64,000 nucleotides of DNA from Okapia johnstoni (Eukaryota; Chordata; Mammalia; Artiodactyla; Giraffidae), in contig CM044322.1 in assembly GCA_024291935.2 (NCBI GenBank), forward strand, positions 71,229,405 through 71,293,404, in the 5' to 3' direction. The notes under the pieces are model-generated. The model worked only from the letters and a program-made list of their open reading frames with translations. It was not told the DNA's origin and did not search any database. Below are positions 54,836-64,000 of this stretch, piece after piece. How positions within the stretch are numbered: position 1 is the first letter of the stretch; each line of letters begins with the position of its first letter. Position numbers and translations under genes: made by a program.

Positions 54836-56464
54836 TAGGTTTTTGCAGCTGCTCCTTTCTGCTGCATCGCCCAGTGACTCAGCATAAAAGTCAGAGCCAT
54901 CTTCTGGCCTCTGCTGCCCTGACTTCCTGCTGTTCCCAGGGGCCCTTCTCTTCCTTTGGGCTCTTACAGGATTGTGTTCTTCCTTCCCTCTCACCTGCCC
55001 ATCTTCCTGTCCACCTCTCTCATCCCCCTCTCTCTTCTTAGCTCTCTCCTGGAGGACTTGTTGTCAGACAAGAAACATTTAAATAGGTGAGACAAAGGTG
55101 ACAAATGTCCCTCATTTACATTCAGGTTCTATCTGGCTTTTTTGGCCCTGTTGAATGACACTTCTATCAAAACATCTCATTTGGAAATGTCAGTGTGGTT
55201 TTTGATAAGTCATCAGTCACCGTGATGGCGACTGACAGATGGGAAACAGTGTGCTGGTATTTAATACACTGCGGAACCGCTCTTTTGCAATTGCATAGTA
55301 TTTTATTTATTCAACGTGGCATGAAATCTCTCTTGAAGGAAAGATGCGATTAACCCTGCCACACCAGGCCCCTCAAGGTCTTCTTTTCTCCTTAACTTGC
55401 CAGCCTCGCTTTTGCCTCCTTGCGCCTTTTCCACCTGGAGTCAGGATCTTGCGGTCACCACAGGCTCCATGATACCTCCCCTCGAGCGGGAGGCAAGCCA
55501 GCCGCCTTCCTGGCACCTGAACAGGAGCTGTGAAAACTACCCAGCTGCTGCAGGGCCCTGGCTCTGAATCCAAGTGCTAGGGCTGCCCATGAAGTTCATT
55601 CACCTGGACCTGAAACCGTTCCCATGTGCAAGGAAAGCTGGCATTCTCCGCAGTCACTGTTCACTCTGGTGTGGTTGCTGATCCTCCTCCATCTCCCCCG
55701 CCTCTACGTCCCACCCTTCCTCAACTCCTGCAGAGTCCTTGTGGAACTGTGCCCCCAGCCAGGCACTAACCAGGTGCTTACAGTCCTGGTTTCCTGTCAA
55801 TTTCAACAGAAACGAGTAGATTTTTGAAAAGGAGCATTAAACATTTAAGAAAAATGATAGCGCACATGCAAAAAAAAAACCACAGGAGTCTCAACATTTT
55901 CCAGATAGAAAATAAAGGTACTGAAATCTTAGATGGGCTGATTCCGTCCAAGCAGCTGGCCCCCGGCTCCTTCCCTTCAGTTCACCCCTTGTGTGAAGTC
56001 CGCCTCGCCTCTCACCCTGAAGGGCTCCCTCCCCCTCCCCACACTTCCTCCCCAGCCTTTTGGGACTGAGACTTTGGCCAAGTAGTACAAGTAGCCAAAT
56101 ATGGGATAGAAAGAGTGTGGGCTGAAGCCCCTGGGTTGTTCATCGCTGTGCTGAGAGAGCCATTCCCCACCGGTACTTGGAGATGGGGACAGCTGCTCAG
56201 AGGCTCTCCTTGTGACCCTAAATCCAGTGTGAAATCCCCTGACCCACATCCAGACATGTGGGAGGAAAGGTTGTCCAGACCTTCCTCCATCCATTCTCTC
56301 TTCATTGGTGATGAAGGGGAAATATCACACAGGCACACAAGTACATGCACACAGTCTTTCTTTGTGAGCCTTTCCCCATTCCTCTTCCCTCTGGGTGCTG
56401 TGTTATGATTTCTGCAGAAGACAGCATCTTGGAAAGAAAAGAGCTCTTGCTCTAGAGTGGGATC
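54836..56464. other. Unassigned sequence containing a candidate conserved element
   Basis: No recognised repeat. Mixed composition with the AT-rich core at 55,055-55,345 listed separately. Short open frames only. Confidence 0.4.
55055..55345. promoter_or_regulatory. Candidate conserved noncoding element
   Basis: This stretch has no recognised repeat: AGAAACATTTAAATAGGTG, CCCTCATTTACATTCAGG, GATAAGTCATCAGTCACCG, GGTATTTAATACACTGCGG, TTGCAATTGCATAG. Composition and motif density suggest constraint, which is unproven. Confidence 0.3.
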
Positions 56465-56595
56465 ATCTTGGCTCTGGTTTCAGCTCTGTGCAGCTTCTTG
56501 CCTGGCTCTGGGCCAGTGAGTCACCTCTGAGCCTCAGTGTCTTCACCTGTGAAGTGAGTGGAGGATGCCAGCCTCTCAGGGCTTGCCCTAACACT
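56465..56595 (+). mobile_element. MIR SINE fragment
   Basis: CTCTGGTTTCAGCTCTGTGC and GTGAGTCACCTCTGAGCCTCAGTGTCTTCACCTGTG are forward MIR. Confidence 0.7.
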
Positions 56596-56869
56596 GCCAG
56601 TGTTCCTGATGGTTAGTTCTCTGCTTCCTGCTGATGTAGGTGCAAGGTAGAGAAGGGTCTGTAGTGATTGGCAGGAACACTGTGCCCTGGCCCTGTGGCT
56701 TGAAATAGGCACATGCAGATCTGCCTTCTAATTGTCACCCGCTACTCATCTAGTCTAGACACAGGGTTAGACCTACCCCATCAGGGCCCCAGCTAGCCAC
56801 CTTTTCCTGTTAAGGGCAACCTCACTGCCAGGCATGGGCAGTCACACCACTTGTTCTTTTACCCCCAAC

Positions 56870-57160
56870 CCACATTTATTGAGCATCAATCATGTGCCAA
56901 CCCCTGTGTGAGGTGAAGGGGAAGCCTGGGGAGAGCAGGCCCAGCCCCTGCTCTGGAGAAACTCCCCAGGGAGGCAGCCACCCCATGGCTGCTGCTGCTC
57001 AGCTGGGGTTGGTGCTGGGGGAGCAAGAGAAGGAAGGGCAGGGATTCTCACAAAGGAGGTGACAATTGAGCTGACCCTGGAAGATAATTAAGAGTTTCCC
57101 AAGCAGCGAATGGAAGGGCATTCCAGAACAAGTTAAAAGGCCTGCAGGCACAGAAGGGAA
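56870..57160 (-). mobile_element. L2 LINE 3' region
   Basis: CACATTTATTGAGCATCAATCATGTGCC, then GGAGGTGACAATTGAGCTGACC and AAGGGCATTCCAGAACAAG: the reversed L2 end in the right order. Confidence 0.75.
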
Positions 57161-57524
57161 CATCTAGTTCCTATTCAGCTCAGGAAGTGAGAAGAGGAGA
57201 GGAGGCCCTGCAGAGGGGGTTGGGGATGGGGGTTGCTGGGGCTGCTGCTCCAGCAGCCAGGGGTCTGCCATTTGGTCAAGGAGAGCCGGTGGAATCACAA
57301 GGAGAGAGGTGAGGCAGAGAGACTGAATGACCCAGATGGAGCACCCAGAGGAGAGGGGGACCCCAGGGACGCATGAAGGATCAGGAGATTTGGCAATGTG
57401 GGCAGAAGTAGCTCCTGGCCCATTCACATGTTACCAAAAAGCCATTCTCCCCTGGGGCTCCTTTTCTCTGATACTGCACTAGTGAAGCAGGAGGCTGTAG
57501 GTGTGCATGTCATACCCATGTCTG
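57161..57524. other. Unassigned sequence
   Basis: No exon or repeat supported. Confidence 0.4.
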
Positions 57525-58345
57525 CTGGGATAAAGAATTCATTTGTTGAACTCCTGCTGTGCGCCAGCACTGTGCCACATTTTTTGTCAGTATTACTTCA
57601 TTCCATTCAGTTCAATTGCTCAGTCACGTCCGACTCTTTACGACCCCATGGACTGCAGGCTTCCCTGTCCATCACCAACTCCCGGATCTTACTCAAACTC
57701 ATGTCCATCAAGTTGGTGATGCCATCCAACTATCTCATCCTCTGTCATCCTCTTCTCCTGCCTTCAATCTTTCCCAGCATCAGGGCCTTTTCCAGTGGGT
57801 CAGCTCTTCCCATCAGGTGGCCAAATTATTGGAGCTTCAGCTTCAGCATCAGTCCTTCCAATGGATATTCAGGACTGATTTCCTTTAGGATGGACTGGTT
57901 TGATCTCCTTGCAGTCCAAGGGACTCTCAAGAGTTCTCAAACACCACAGTTCAAAAGCATCAATTCTTTGGCACTCAGCCTTGTTATGGTCCAACTCTCA
58001 CATCTATACATGACTACTGGAGAAACCATAGCTTTGATTAGATGGTTGGATGGCAACACTGACTCAATGGACATGAGTTTAGGCAAGTTCTGGGAGATGG
58101 TGAAGGACAGGAAAGCCTGGCGTGCTGCAGTCCATGAGGTCGCAAAGTGTCAGACATGACTAAGCGACTGAACAACAACAGCAACCTCATTGAATCCTCA
58201 ATAACCCTGTGAGACATTATTCCCATTTTACAGATATAGGAATTGACACTCAGAGAAGTTAAGTAATTTGTTCAAGGTCACACAGCTAGGAAGAAGCAGA
58301 AGTAGGATTTGAACTCAAGTCTTTCCTATTCTGAAGGCTGTGTTC
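57525..58345 (-). mobile_element. MIR SINE, split by a BovB insertion
   Basis: Left part: TGTTGAACTCCTGCTGTGCGCC..GTATTACTTCATT. Right part from 58,184: ACCTCATTGAATCCTCAATAACCCTGTGAGAC, CATTTTACAGATATAGG, AGGTCACACAGCTAGG. Collinear reversed MIR. Confidence 0.85.
57603..58183. mobile_element. BovB insertion with a 3' end at each side
   Basis: 57,603-58,045 is BovB reversed (3' end at the left, CAGTTCAATTGCTCAGTC). From 58,040 to 58,183 the sequence is the last about 145 bp of BovB in forward orientation (GGTTGGATGGCAACACTGAC..GACTGAACAACAACAGCAA). The two meet through a shared AGATGG (58,040-58,045). The whole unit lies between ACTTCATT (57,595-57,602) and ACCTCATT (58,184-58,191), a probable single target duplication in the MIR. 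Confidence 0.88.
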
Positions 58346-60404
58346 TCTCCACGCTGCTGCATAATGCATTTGGTCCCCAGCTTCCTGAGCCTGTTCTTCA
58401 TCTAGCCCCTGGGGTTCTGGAGGGATTCATATGACTTTGATGCTGCCTTTGTCATTAGAAGGCTGTCACTGGGGTGACAGAGAACAGCAGATACGGAGTT
58501 GTACAGCGGGAAAAAGGTGACAAGGAAGGCACTTCATCCCTGCCGCTCGATTGGAGGCAGCCACAGCGCTGCCTGGGGAAAGCCTCTGTGTCATGGTTGT
58601 GTTCCGGCTGTGTCCCCAGAGTTGTCCTAGCCTGTTCTTCGAGCTGGTGGAATCCAGGCCTCAAAATCCACTGCTGGTTTCTGAAAGATGAAGAGAATTT
58701 TATGGAAAGGGGCCAGTCCATCCTCTTCAGAACTGAAGAGCAGGAATAGAACAGTGGTCCTTAACATTTGGGGCCATAGACCCCACTCAGGGATTTCTGG
58801 ACCTTCTCTCCAGAGAAACATGCTCATATGCTCACACTCGGGCACACGCACGCACGCGTGCACACACACACACACGATTTCCGGTATTTTCCAGGCTCTT
58901 CAGTCCAGTGGTGGACTCGAGATTAAGCAGGCTTTCTCTCTGGAGATGCGGGGGACATGTTTATGATAAACACAGTTGCTGACTGTGTTTACCCTTCTGA
59001 CCCTTTCCTCATCCTATGACTCCTGGAGGAAGCAAAGGAAATGTAACTCAAATCCAGTCATTGCTTTTCAAGAGTGTCTTCGGGGCGGTGAAGCCACAGG
59101 CCGCTTGAGAGTTCTGGCTTCTCTGTATTTAAATTGCCAAGGCCCTTCACGTCTGTGAGGGCATGGGTGGGCTGCCTGGGCAGTTGGGAGTGGGCTCTGT
59201 GTCTAAAAGTCTGTCAGGATGCTGCCCTCGGAACCTCGGGTACTCCCCTTGCCCTGAATTCGCTGAAGACTGCTCTGGAGGAGACGGCCATTGCTGCAAG
59301 GCTCTGAGGACCTCCTCCTGCCTCTTGGCCACCTCTGAAAGTTCCTGTCCCTCCCTGGCGGGAAGCACGTGCACTTATAATAGAGCTGCCTAATCACTTG
59401 TTTAAACTAGACATTTGGTGTGTAATGACTCCTGGCTGGGACCAGAAAAAGCCATCAGCCTTTCTCTGCAGGGACCAGACCTGCCGACGTGGCTCCATTG
59501 GCTGGAGGAGCGGGGGCCGTCCTCCTTAAGGCAGCAGCCCCTGTGTTAGGAGCCAGAGAGGGGGTCACCTTTCAAGGTTGGGCAAAGACAGCTGACACCC
59601 CACTCCCTTCCTCACCTGCTCTCCTCCTCCTGGGCACAGGGTGAGCCCAGAATGGGAAGGGGTGAGAATGCGGGGGGCGGAGCGCCAGGGGTCATTTCCC
59701 AGCTCTGCCAGTGACCCTGCGAGGGCAGCTTCTGGAACAGTCAGCCTCCTGTGCACCTGACCTGCCGCCCAGCTGGAGGAGACAGGAAATCTGGCAGGAC
59801 CTAAGGCTTCCCAGGCTCGGGGATATGACTGGAAAGCCAACAGATTTGCCATTTGCCCAGAGTTTTGAGATCTGGGGAGAGAGATGCTAGAGAAATATAA
59901 GCCACAGCTGTGTTAATTATTATTATTTTTATCATTATTACAGAGGAGAATGTTCCCCTGTTAATTCCCTGGGAAAACGAGCTGGCACCACTCAGGCCTT
60001 GAGCCCAGGAGAGCAAGCAGTGGTAAAAAAAAAAAAAAAAAAAAACGTAGCCTCCATATCTGCTCCCCTCCGAGCTGGTTCACCTGGCCGGCTCTGCACC
60101 TCCCCCACACACATATGCGTGCACACACAGACACACACATGCCCTCACATGTGTGCAGCCCAAACTGCTCCAGCAGAAGGGAGGGTGCATAGCCCCTGGA
60201 GAGGTTGTTCTTATGTCAGTGGGAGAAAGCTGGCCAGGCCAGAGCAGAACCATGTGAGAGTTGGGGAGAAGCCCCTGCTTCTGTTATTCTGGAGGTTTCG
60301 GTCGAGGAGCACTGTGAACACTTGTGGCCTGGCACATGGTGTGGTGAGGAGTCAGGGCCCAGCATCACACGGGCTGGATGTTTGTCGGGGCTTCTGCATG
60401 GGCC
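58346..60404. other. Mostly unassigned sequence
   Basis: It contains a short (CA)n at about 58,845-58,874, a TTATTATTATTTTTATCATTATTA patch at about 59,917-59,940 and an A21 run. The AT-rich stretch at about 59,374-59,440 (TTATAATAGAGCTGCCTAATCACTTG; GGTGTGTAATGACTCC) may be a conserved element. No exon recognised. Confidence 0.4.
60025..60045 (+). repeat. A21 homopolymer
   Basis: An uninterrupted run of 21 A. No retrotransposed body or target duplication is recognised before it. Confidence 0.95.
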
Positions 60405-60560
60405 AGCCATGGGGCCTGGGCGGCTGCTTCCCTTCTCTGAGCCCTCATTTCCGCTTCAGCGCGTATACCTGCCACTCTTGGAGGGCGGTTCAAGTGGCTT
60501 AGATAAGAGAGAAACTTTGGCAAAGGCCCAAGACAGAGTAAGTGTTCAGTAAATTGTACC
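60405..60560 (+). mobile_element. MIR SINE
   Basis: CTTCCCTTCTCTGAGCCCTCATTTCC and AGAGTAAGTGTTCAGTAAATTG are forward MIR. Degraded. Confidence 0.6.
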
Positions 60561-60562
60561 TG

Positions 60563-60670
60563 CTAAAATTCAGAGCAGATGTTCTTATCCCACTTAAAAG
60601 TGAGAAGCATCTGGGGTTCAGGGAGGAGGTCCCCTAGTTGTTACGTGGTGGAGATGCTGTTTCTTCGGGA
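60563..60670 (-). mobile_element. MIR SINE fragment
   Basis: TTCTTATCCCACTTAAAAGTGAG, TTCAGGGAGGAGGTCCCC and TAGTTGTTACGTGGTGGAG suggest reversed MIR next to the forward one. Confidence 0.5.
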
Positions 60671-61193
60671 GATTTCTGTGGGGGCAGTGTGGACCTGGGC
60701 CTCCATCCAGTGGGCCCGTTGGCCTCCCACTGCAGCCAGCTCTGTCATCCCTGGACTGTGCTCACACATGGCCACCCCTCTTGGGACTTCTCCAAGGGCT
60801 GACCTGGACAGCAGCTGCAGCCCCGTCTCTGCCAGGTGGGGCGAGGGTGTGGAGACAGAGGAGACCCCCAGCCAGATGGCAGCATCAGGGGCTGGTAGGG
60901 CAGGGAGAGGAGTGATGGATGACCTGCAAGGTGGGAGAGGGGCAAGGAGAGAGGGCAGCGGTGAGGAAAAAGGCAGAGGCTGGGAGAAGGTGAGCCCCAC
61001 TGGCTCCTGAGGAGCCCATGGCCGGGCTGCGGCTCCATTTGCTCAGACAGCTGGATGCCCCTTCCAAGGGGAGCTTCCTGTTGGTAATAATAAAACATCC
61101 TTAAGCTTGGTGGCAAATCCGGCCACTAAATTTACCTCTCAAATATAATGTGATTGTGAATTTGTGGCACATGAATTATATCTGAAAACCATT
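60671..61193. other. Unassigned sequence with AT-rich end
   Basis: At 61,080-61,190 it is AT-rich and repeat-free (GGTAATAATAAAACATCC; CACATGAATTATATCTG) and could be a conserved noncoding element. Open frames to 143 codons in the GC-rich part are unsupported. Confidence 0.4.
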
Positions 61194-61300
61194 GCTGCTG
61201 CTGCTGCTGCTGCTAAGTTGCTTCAGTTGTGTCCGACTCTGTGCGACCCCATAGATGGCAGCCCACCAGGCTCCGCCATCTCTGGGATTCTCCAGGCAAG
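61194..61300 (-). mobile_element. Bov-A SINE fragment with (GCT)n tail
   Basis: A (GCT)n tail followed by AAGTTGCTTCAGTTGTGTCC..GATTCTCCAGGCAAGA, where it is cut. The rest of the unit is missing. Confidence 0.88.
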
Positions 61301-61387
61301 ATTACATATAATTATGTAATAATTATATATACTGCATATACATATATACACACATGCACATGCATATACTTGCATATATGTGTGTTG
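61301..61387. repeat. AT/CA-rich simple sequence
   Basis: Alternating TA and CA/TG steps (TACATATATACACACATGCA) lie between two SINE pieces and may be a derived microsatellite. Confidence 0.7.
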
Positions 61388-61594
61388 GTAATTAGTCATG
61401 TCCGACTCTTTGCAACCCTTTGGACTGTAGCCCTCCAGACTCCTTTGTACATGGAATTCTCCAGGCAAGAATACTGGAGTGGGCTGCCATGCCCTTTTCC
61501 AGGGGATCTTCCCAATCCAGGAATCGAACCCGCGTCTCCTGTGTCTCCTGCATTGCAGGTGGATTCTTTACCCACCGAGCCATTGGGGAAGCCC
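61388..61594 (-). mobile_element. Bov-tA SINE
   Basis: Reversed Bov-tA from TAATTAGTCATGTCCGACTC to the tRNA-like GAGCCATTGGGGAAGCCC. A GTCTCCT step is locally duplicated (61,533-61,547). Confidence 0.93.
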
Positions 61595-61639
61595 TACATG
61601 CATATATATAAGTTTATGAATATATAAAATGGGGTTGTT

Positions 61640-61820
61640 AAGACCACTGGTTCTTGCCCCTTCCTAGTTGTATGATCTTGGGCAAGAAGCTTAACTTCTT
61701 TTAGCCTCAGTTCTCTCATCTGCACAATGGGGATAATATAATGGTTGTTCTGAGGATTTAAAGAGGTAATGAGAGACAAGTCTCTGGCAGAGAAAAAGTC
61801 CTTAGTGAAATTGTTTTCCA
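61640..61820 (+). mobile_element. MIR SINE
   Basis: Forward MIR: CTAGTTGTATGATCTTGGGCAAG, CCTCAGTTCTCTCATCTGC, GGTTGTTCTGAGGATTTAAAGAGG. Confidence 0.85.
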
Positions 61821-62630
61821 TCTGTTTTAGTTGGACAAGGTGTATACGATTGCCCCTTGTTTAGGATTGAGGAAAGTGAGCCCAAGAGGACTGTCTACGG
61901 GCCTGGAGGGCAGGCGCCGGTGGAACGCTGATTGTTTGCAGAGTGAATGGTGTTTCGCCCCTTCCTGGGAGGGGCATAGCTCTGGGAGGCTGAGCATGGC
62001 GGCCCTGTGGCCCCAGAGCCAACTGGATCTGCAGTGGACTGAGGGCCCCCCAGAGCTGCCAGGGCAGGCTTCTCACACCGGAGGGACCCTCACAAGTGAG
62101 GAGCTGAGGGAGCTGCTGGGGGCGGGTGGCCACAAGGTGGGGTCCTTGGTGGGCATGCAAGCCCCAGACACCCTCCTCCAGCTGGGGGCAGGGGCCTAGG
62201 TGGGCTCCCACTTGGGGCAGATAAGCTGAGATGCAGTTTCTTAGCAAGTCATGCCTTTTTAACCCCAATCGCTCTCTCATCAAGAAGTTCTTCCCCGCAT
62301 CCAGCCTCGGCATCCTGTGGCCTTTCACCTGCTTTCCTGACCTTGTTTGGTTCTTAACAGAGATGGGCTTGGCTTCAGGTGCCACCAGCCAGCTTCCCGC
62401 AGGCAGCCAGGAAGGCGGGTTGAACCCCCTGAATGTGTTGGCCTGCATGTGACCTTTCGTGAGGCACATTCACATATTCCTGGCATGGTGGGTCAGAAGG
62501 CCAGGATCCTGGAGAATCCCCATTCCCACCCTGGCTTCACCCTGGAATTATTTTCCTAGCTGGGCACCTGGAGTGGAACCTGTTCTGAAGCCTGAAACCG
62601 GAAAACACCACCAGCCTCAGGAGCTAACAG
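61821..62630. other. Unassigned sequence, no gene seen
   Basis: A 202-codon minus frame (61,861-62,469) and a 122-codon plus frame overlap. I find no domain or supporting splice context in either. Confidence 0.45.
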
Positions 62631-62750
62631 GGAGAAGGAAATGGCAACCCACTGCAGTATTCCCATCTGGAGAACTCCATGGACAGAGGGGCTTGGTGGG
62701 CTACAGTCCGTAGGGTCGCAAAGAGTTGGACATGACTGAGCAACTAACAC
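62631..62750 (+). mobile_element. Bov-A monomer (headless)
   Basis: GGAGAAGGAAATGGCAACCC through GCAAAGAGTTGGACATGACTG is the Bov-A core without the tRNA-like head. Confidence 0.9.
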
Positions 62751-62799
62751 TGTAGTACTGTTAGGAGTGTTGTGGACCCAGGCCTCTGCTGGCAGCCTG

Positions 62800-62990
62800 T
62801 CTGGGCTCACTTCTCCGCTGCATACTACTTATAAGATCCTTGGCAAGATTTGTAACATTTTTAAGCCCCGGTTTCCTTATCTATAGCGGGGGAATGCCAG
62901 CAGTTCCTACTCCGAGGGCTTGGGGCGATTCCGTGAGATCCCGCATGGGAAGCCGTGCGCTGGGTGCCATGTAGGCACCGAGGCTGAGGT
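62800..62990 (+). mobile_element. MIR SINE
   Basis: CCTTGGCAAGATTTGTAAC, AAGCCCCGGTTTCCTTATCTATAGCGGGG and GCGCTGGGTGCCATGTAGGC are forward MIR. Confidence 0.72.
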
Positions 62991-63486
62991 TGGAGGCCTG
63001 GCCCTGCGGTCCCGCCCTGTGAATGGTGATGCCAGCGGTCAGTGCTGGCCCCACCGCACAGACTGTGGCCAGCAGGCTCTGTGCCGGGGCCTGGCGCTCG
63101 AGCCCAGGGGGACAGGCAGTCACAGTCGGAGTCCCCTACGCTCAGTGAATGCATTCATGAAGCAGAGGGGGGGCCAGAAAAAAGCAAAGAAGAGAAAAGA
63201 AACGCCAGCAGATTCTCTGTCCTCCCCCAGCTCTGCAGCTCCTGGGGGAACTGAGCTGCATAATACAATGGGATTTAATAAAATGCCTTTAACTCACAAA
63301 GTTTGTCTGCCGCCAGCTCCTTAATTAAATTGCCTAACGCTGCTTTGCGATGGCAGCACAGACTCCTGTGTTTAAAGAGCGTGGTGTTGCCATGGCGTTC
63401 TCCCGGCAGGGCAGGCCGGCCTGGAGGAGCATACAGATGAGACGCGGGCCTGGGCCTGGCCCTGCCCGCAGCCCCCGCCGCACCAT
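62991..63486. other. Unassigned sequence containing a candidate conserved element
   Basis: The repeat-free AT-rich stretch 63,240-63,345 (GGGATTTAATAAAATGCC, CTTAATTAAATTGCC) sits between GC-rich segments and may be regulatory. No exon is recognised. Confidence 0.35.
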
Positions 63487-63597
63487 GCACACACAGCAGA
63501 CACACACCAGACACACACACACACACACCAGACACACACACACACACACACCACACACACACACACACACCGGACACACACACACACCAGACACACA

Positions 63598-63632
<35 letters not shown>

Positions 63633-63985
63633 TGGACACACACACACACACCGGACACACACACACACACACACACACACAGGACACACACACACACACA
63701 CACACACAACACACACACACACACACACACACCACACCAGACACACACACACACACCAGACACACACACACACACACACACACCAGACACACACACACAC
63801 ACACACCAGACACACACACATATCAGACACACACACACCAGACACATACCAGACACACACACAACACACACACACACACCAGACACACACACAACCAGAC
63901 ACACACACACCAGACACATACAACATACACACACACCAGACACACACCAGACATACACACACATACCAGACACATACACATACTA
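63487..63985 (+). repeat. Punctuated (CA)n satellite with CACACCAGA units
   Basis: About 500 bp of CA repeats are interrupted repeatedly by CCAGA, CCGGA, CTGGA or AGGA at irregular intervals. There are also occasional CATA steps, and CCACAC and AACAC variants. All reverse frames lack stops (CVCV.. products to 234 codons), which is a composition artefact. Confidence 0.97.
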
Positions 63986-64000
63986 CAAGCCTGGCCCCTG

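Noticed and set aside
60025..60045. A21 run as the tail of a processed pseudogene
   Set aside because: No recognisable gene body or target-site duplication upstream.
63275..63979. 234-codon and similar minus-strand frames (Cys-Val repeats)
   Set aside because: Direct translation of a CA satellite in the reverse direction; all frames lack stops for the same reason.
63487..63985. Regularly spaced short repeats suggesting a CRISPR-like array
   Set aside because: The spacers are themselves CA repeats and the genome is mammalian; it is a composite microsatellite.

Overview
The window is nuclear DNA of a ruminant, most likely a bovid (cattle, buffalo, sheep or goat; the sequence alone does not tell me which). 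The evidence is its repeats. It carries many tRNA-Glu-derived Bov-tA/Bov-A2 SINEs, at least seven insertions of the RTE-clade LINE BovB, a cetartiodactyl CHR-type SINE, ruminant-type L1 3' ends and a mariner of the Hsmar1-like class. These lie over the usual old mammalian layer of MIR, L2, MER5, Tigger-like, old L1 and MaLR-type LTR fragments. Family names are assigned from memory of consensus sequences, not from a search.

I found no complete protein-coding gene and no recognisable coding exon. The strongest genic signal is a CpG island at about 17,990-19,170. It has Sp1-type GC boxes, a weak TATA-like motif near 18,129 and a good splice donor (GGTGAGTG) at 18,542/18,543. This reads as the promoter and a noncoding first exon of a + strand gene, with the rest of the window as a long first intron or flank. 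A smaller GC-rich island lies at 48,190-48,720. Several repeat-free, AT-rich stretches (40.1, 51.0, 55.1, 59.4, 61.1 and 63.3 kb) look like candidate conserved noncoding elements.

Layout: 0-5 kb holds an L1 with CHR and BovB inserted in it, then L2, MIR and an older L1 with a Bov-tA. 5-9 kb holds a Tigger-like element, a 49-bp G tract and a Bov-tA with a perfect 13-bp target duplication. 9.4-11.1 kb is a 5'-truncated L1. 12-17 kb has two BovB pieces, nested MIRs and an L2. 18-19 kb is the CpG island. 20-24.6 kb holds MIRs, a (CA)n tract and SINEs. 24.7-28.8 kb is a five-family nest: an L2 interrupted by a Tigger-like element and a mariner, the mariner by an inverted BovB, and the BovB by a Bov-tA. 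29-40 kb has nested MIRs, an MLT1-type LTR split by a Bov-tA, a long L2 and an old L1 inside a MIR. 40-48 kb is mostly repeat-poor. 49-50.5 kb is an MLT1-type LTR split by a young BovB whose reverse-transcriptase frame is still open. 54-58 kb includes a BovB insertion with 3' ends on both sides. 61-64 kb ends in SINEs and a 500-bp punctuated CA satellite.

The transposon proteins (L1 ORF2p, BovB reverse transcriptase, mariner transposase) are all truncated or broken. The most instructive signals are structural: a twin-primed BovB inside a mariner, and a BovB insertion best explained by priming on both target strands. I saw no novel gene system.
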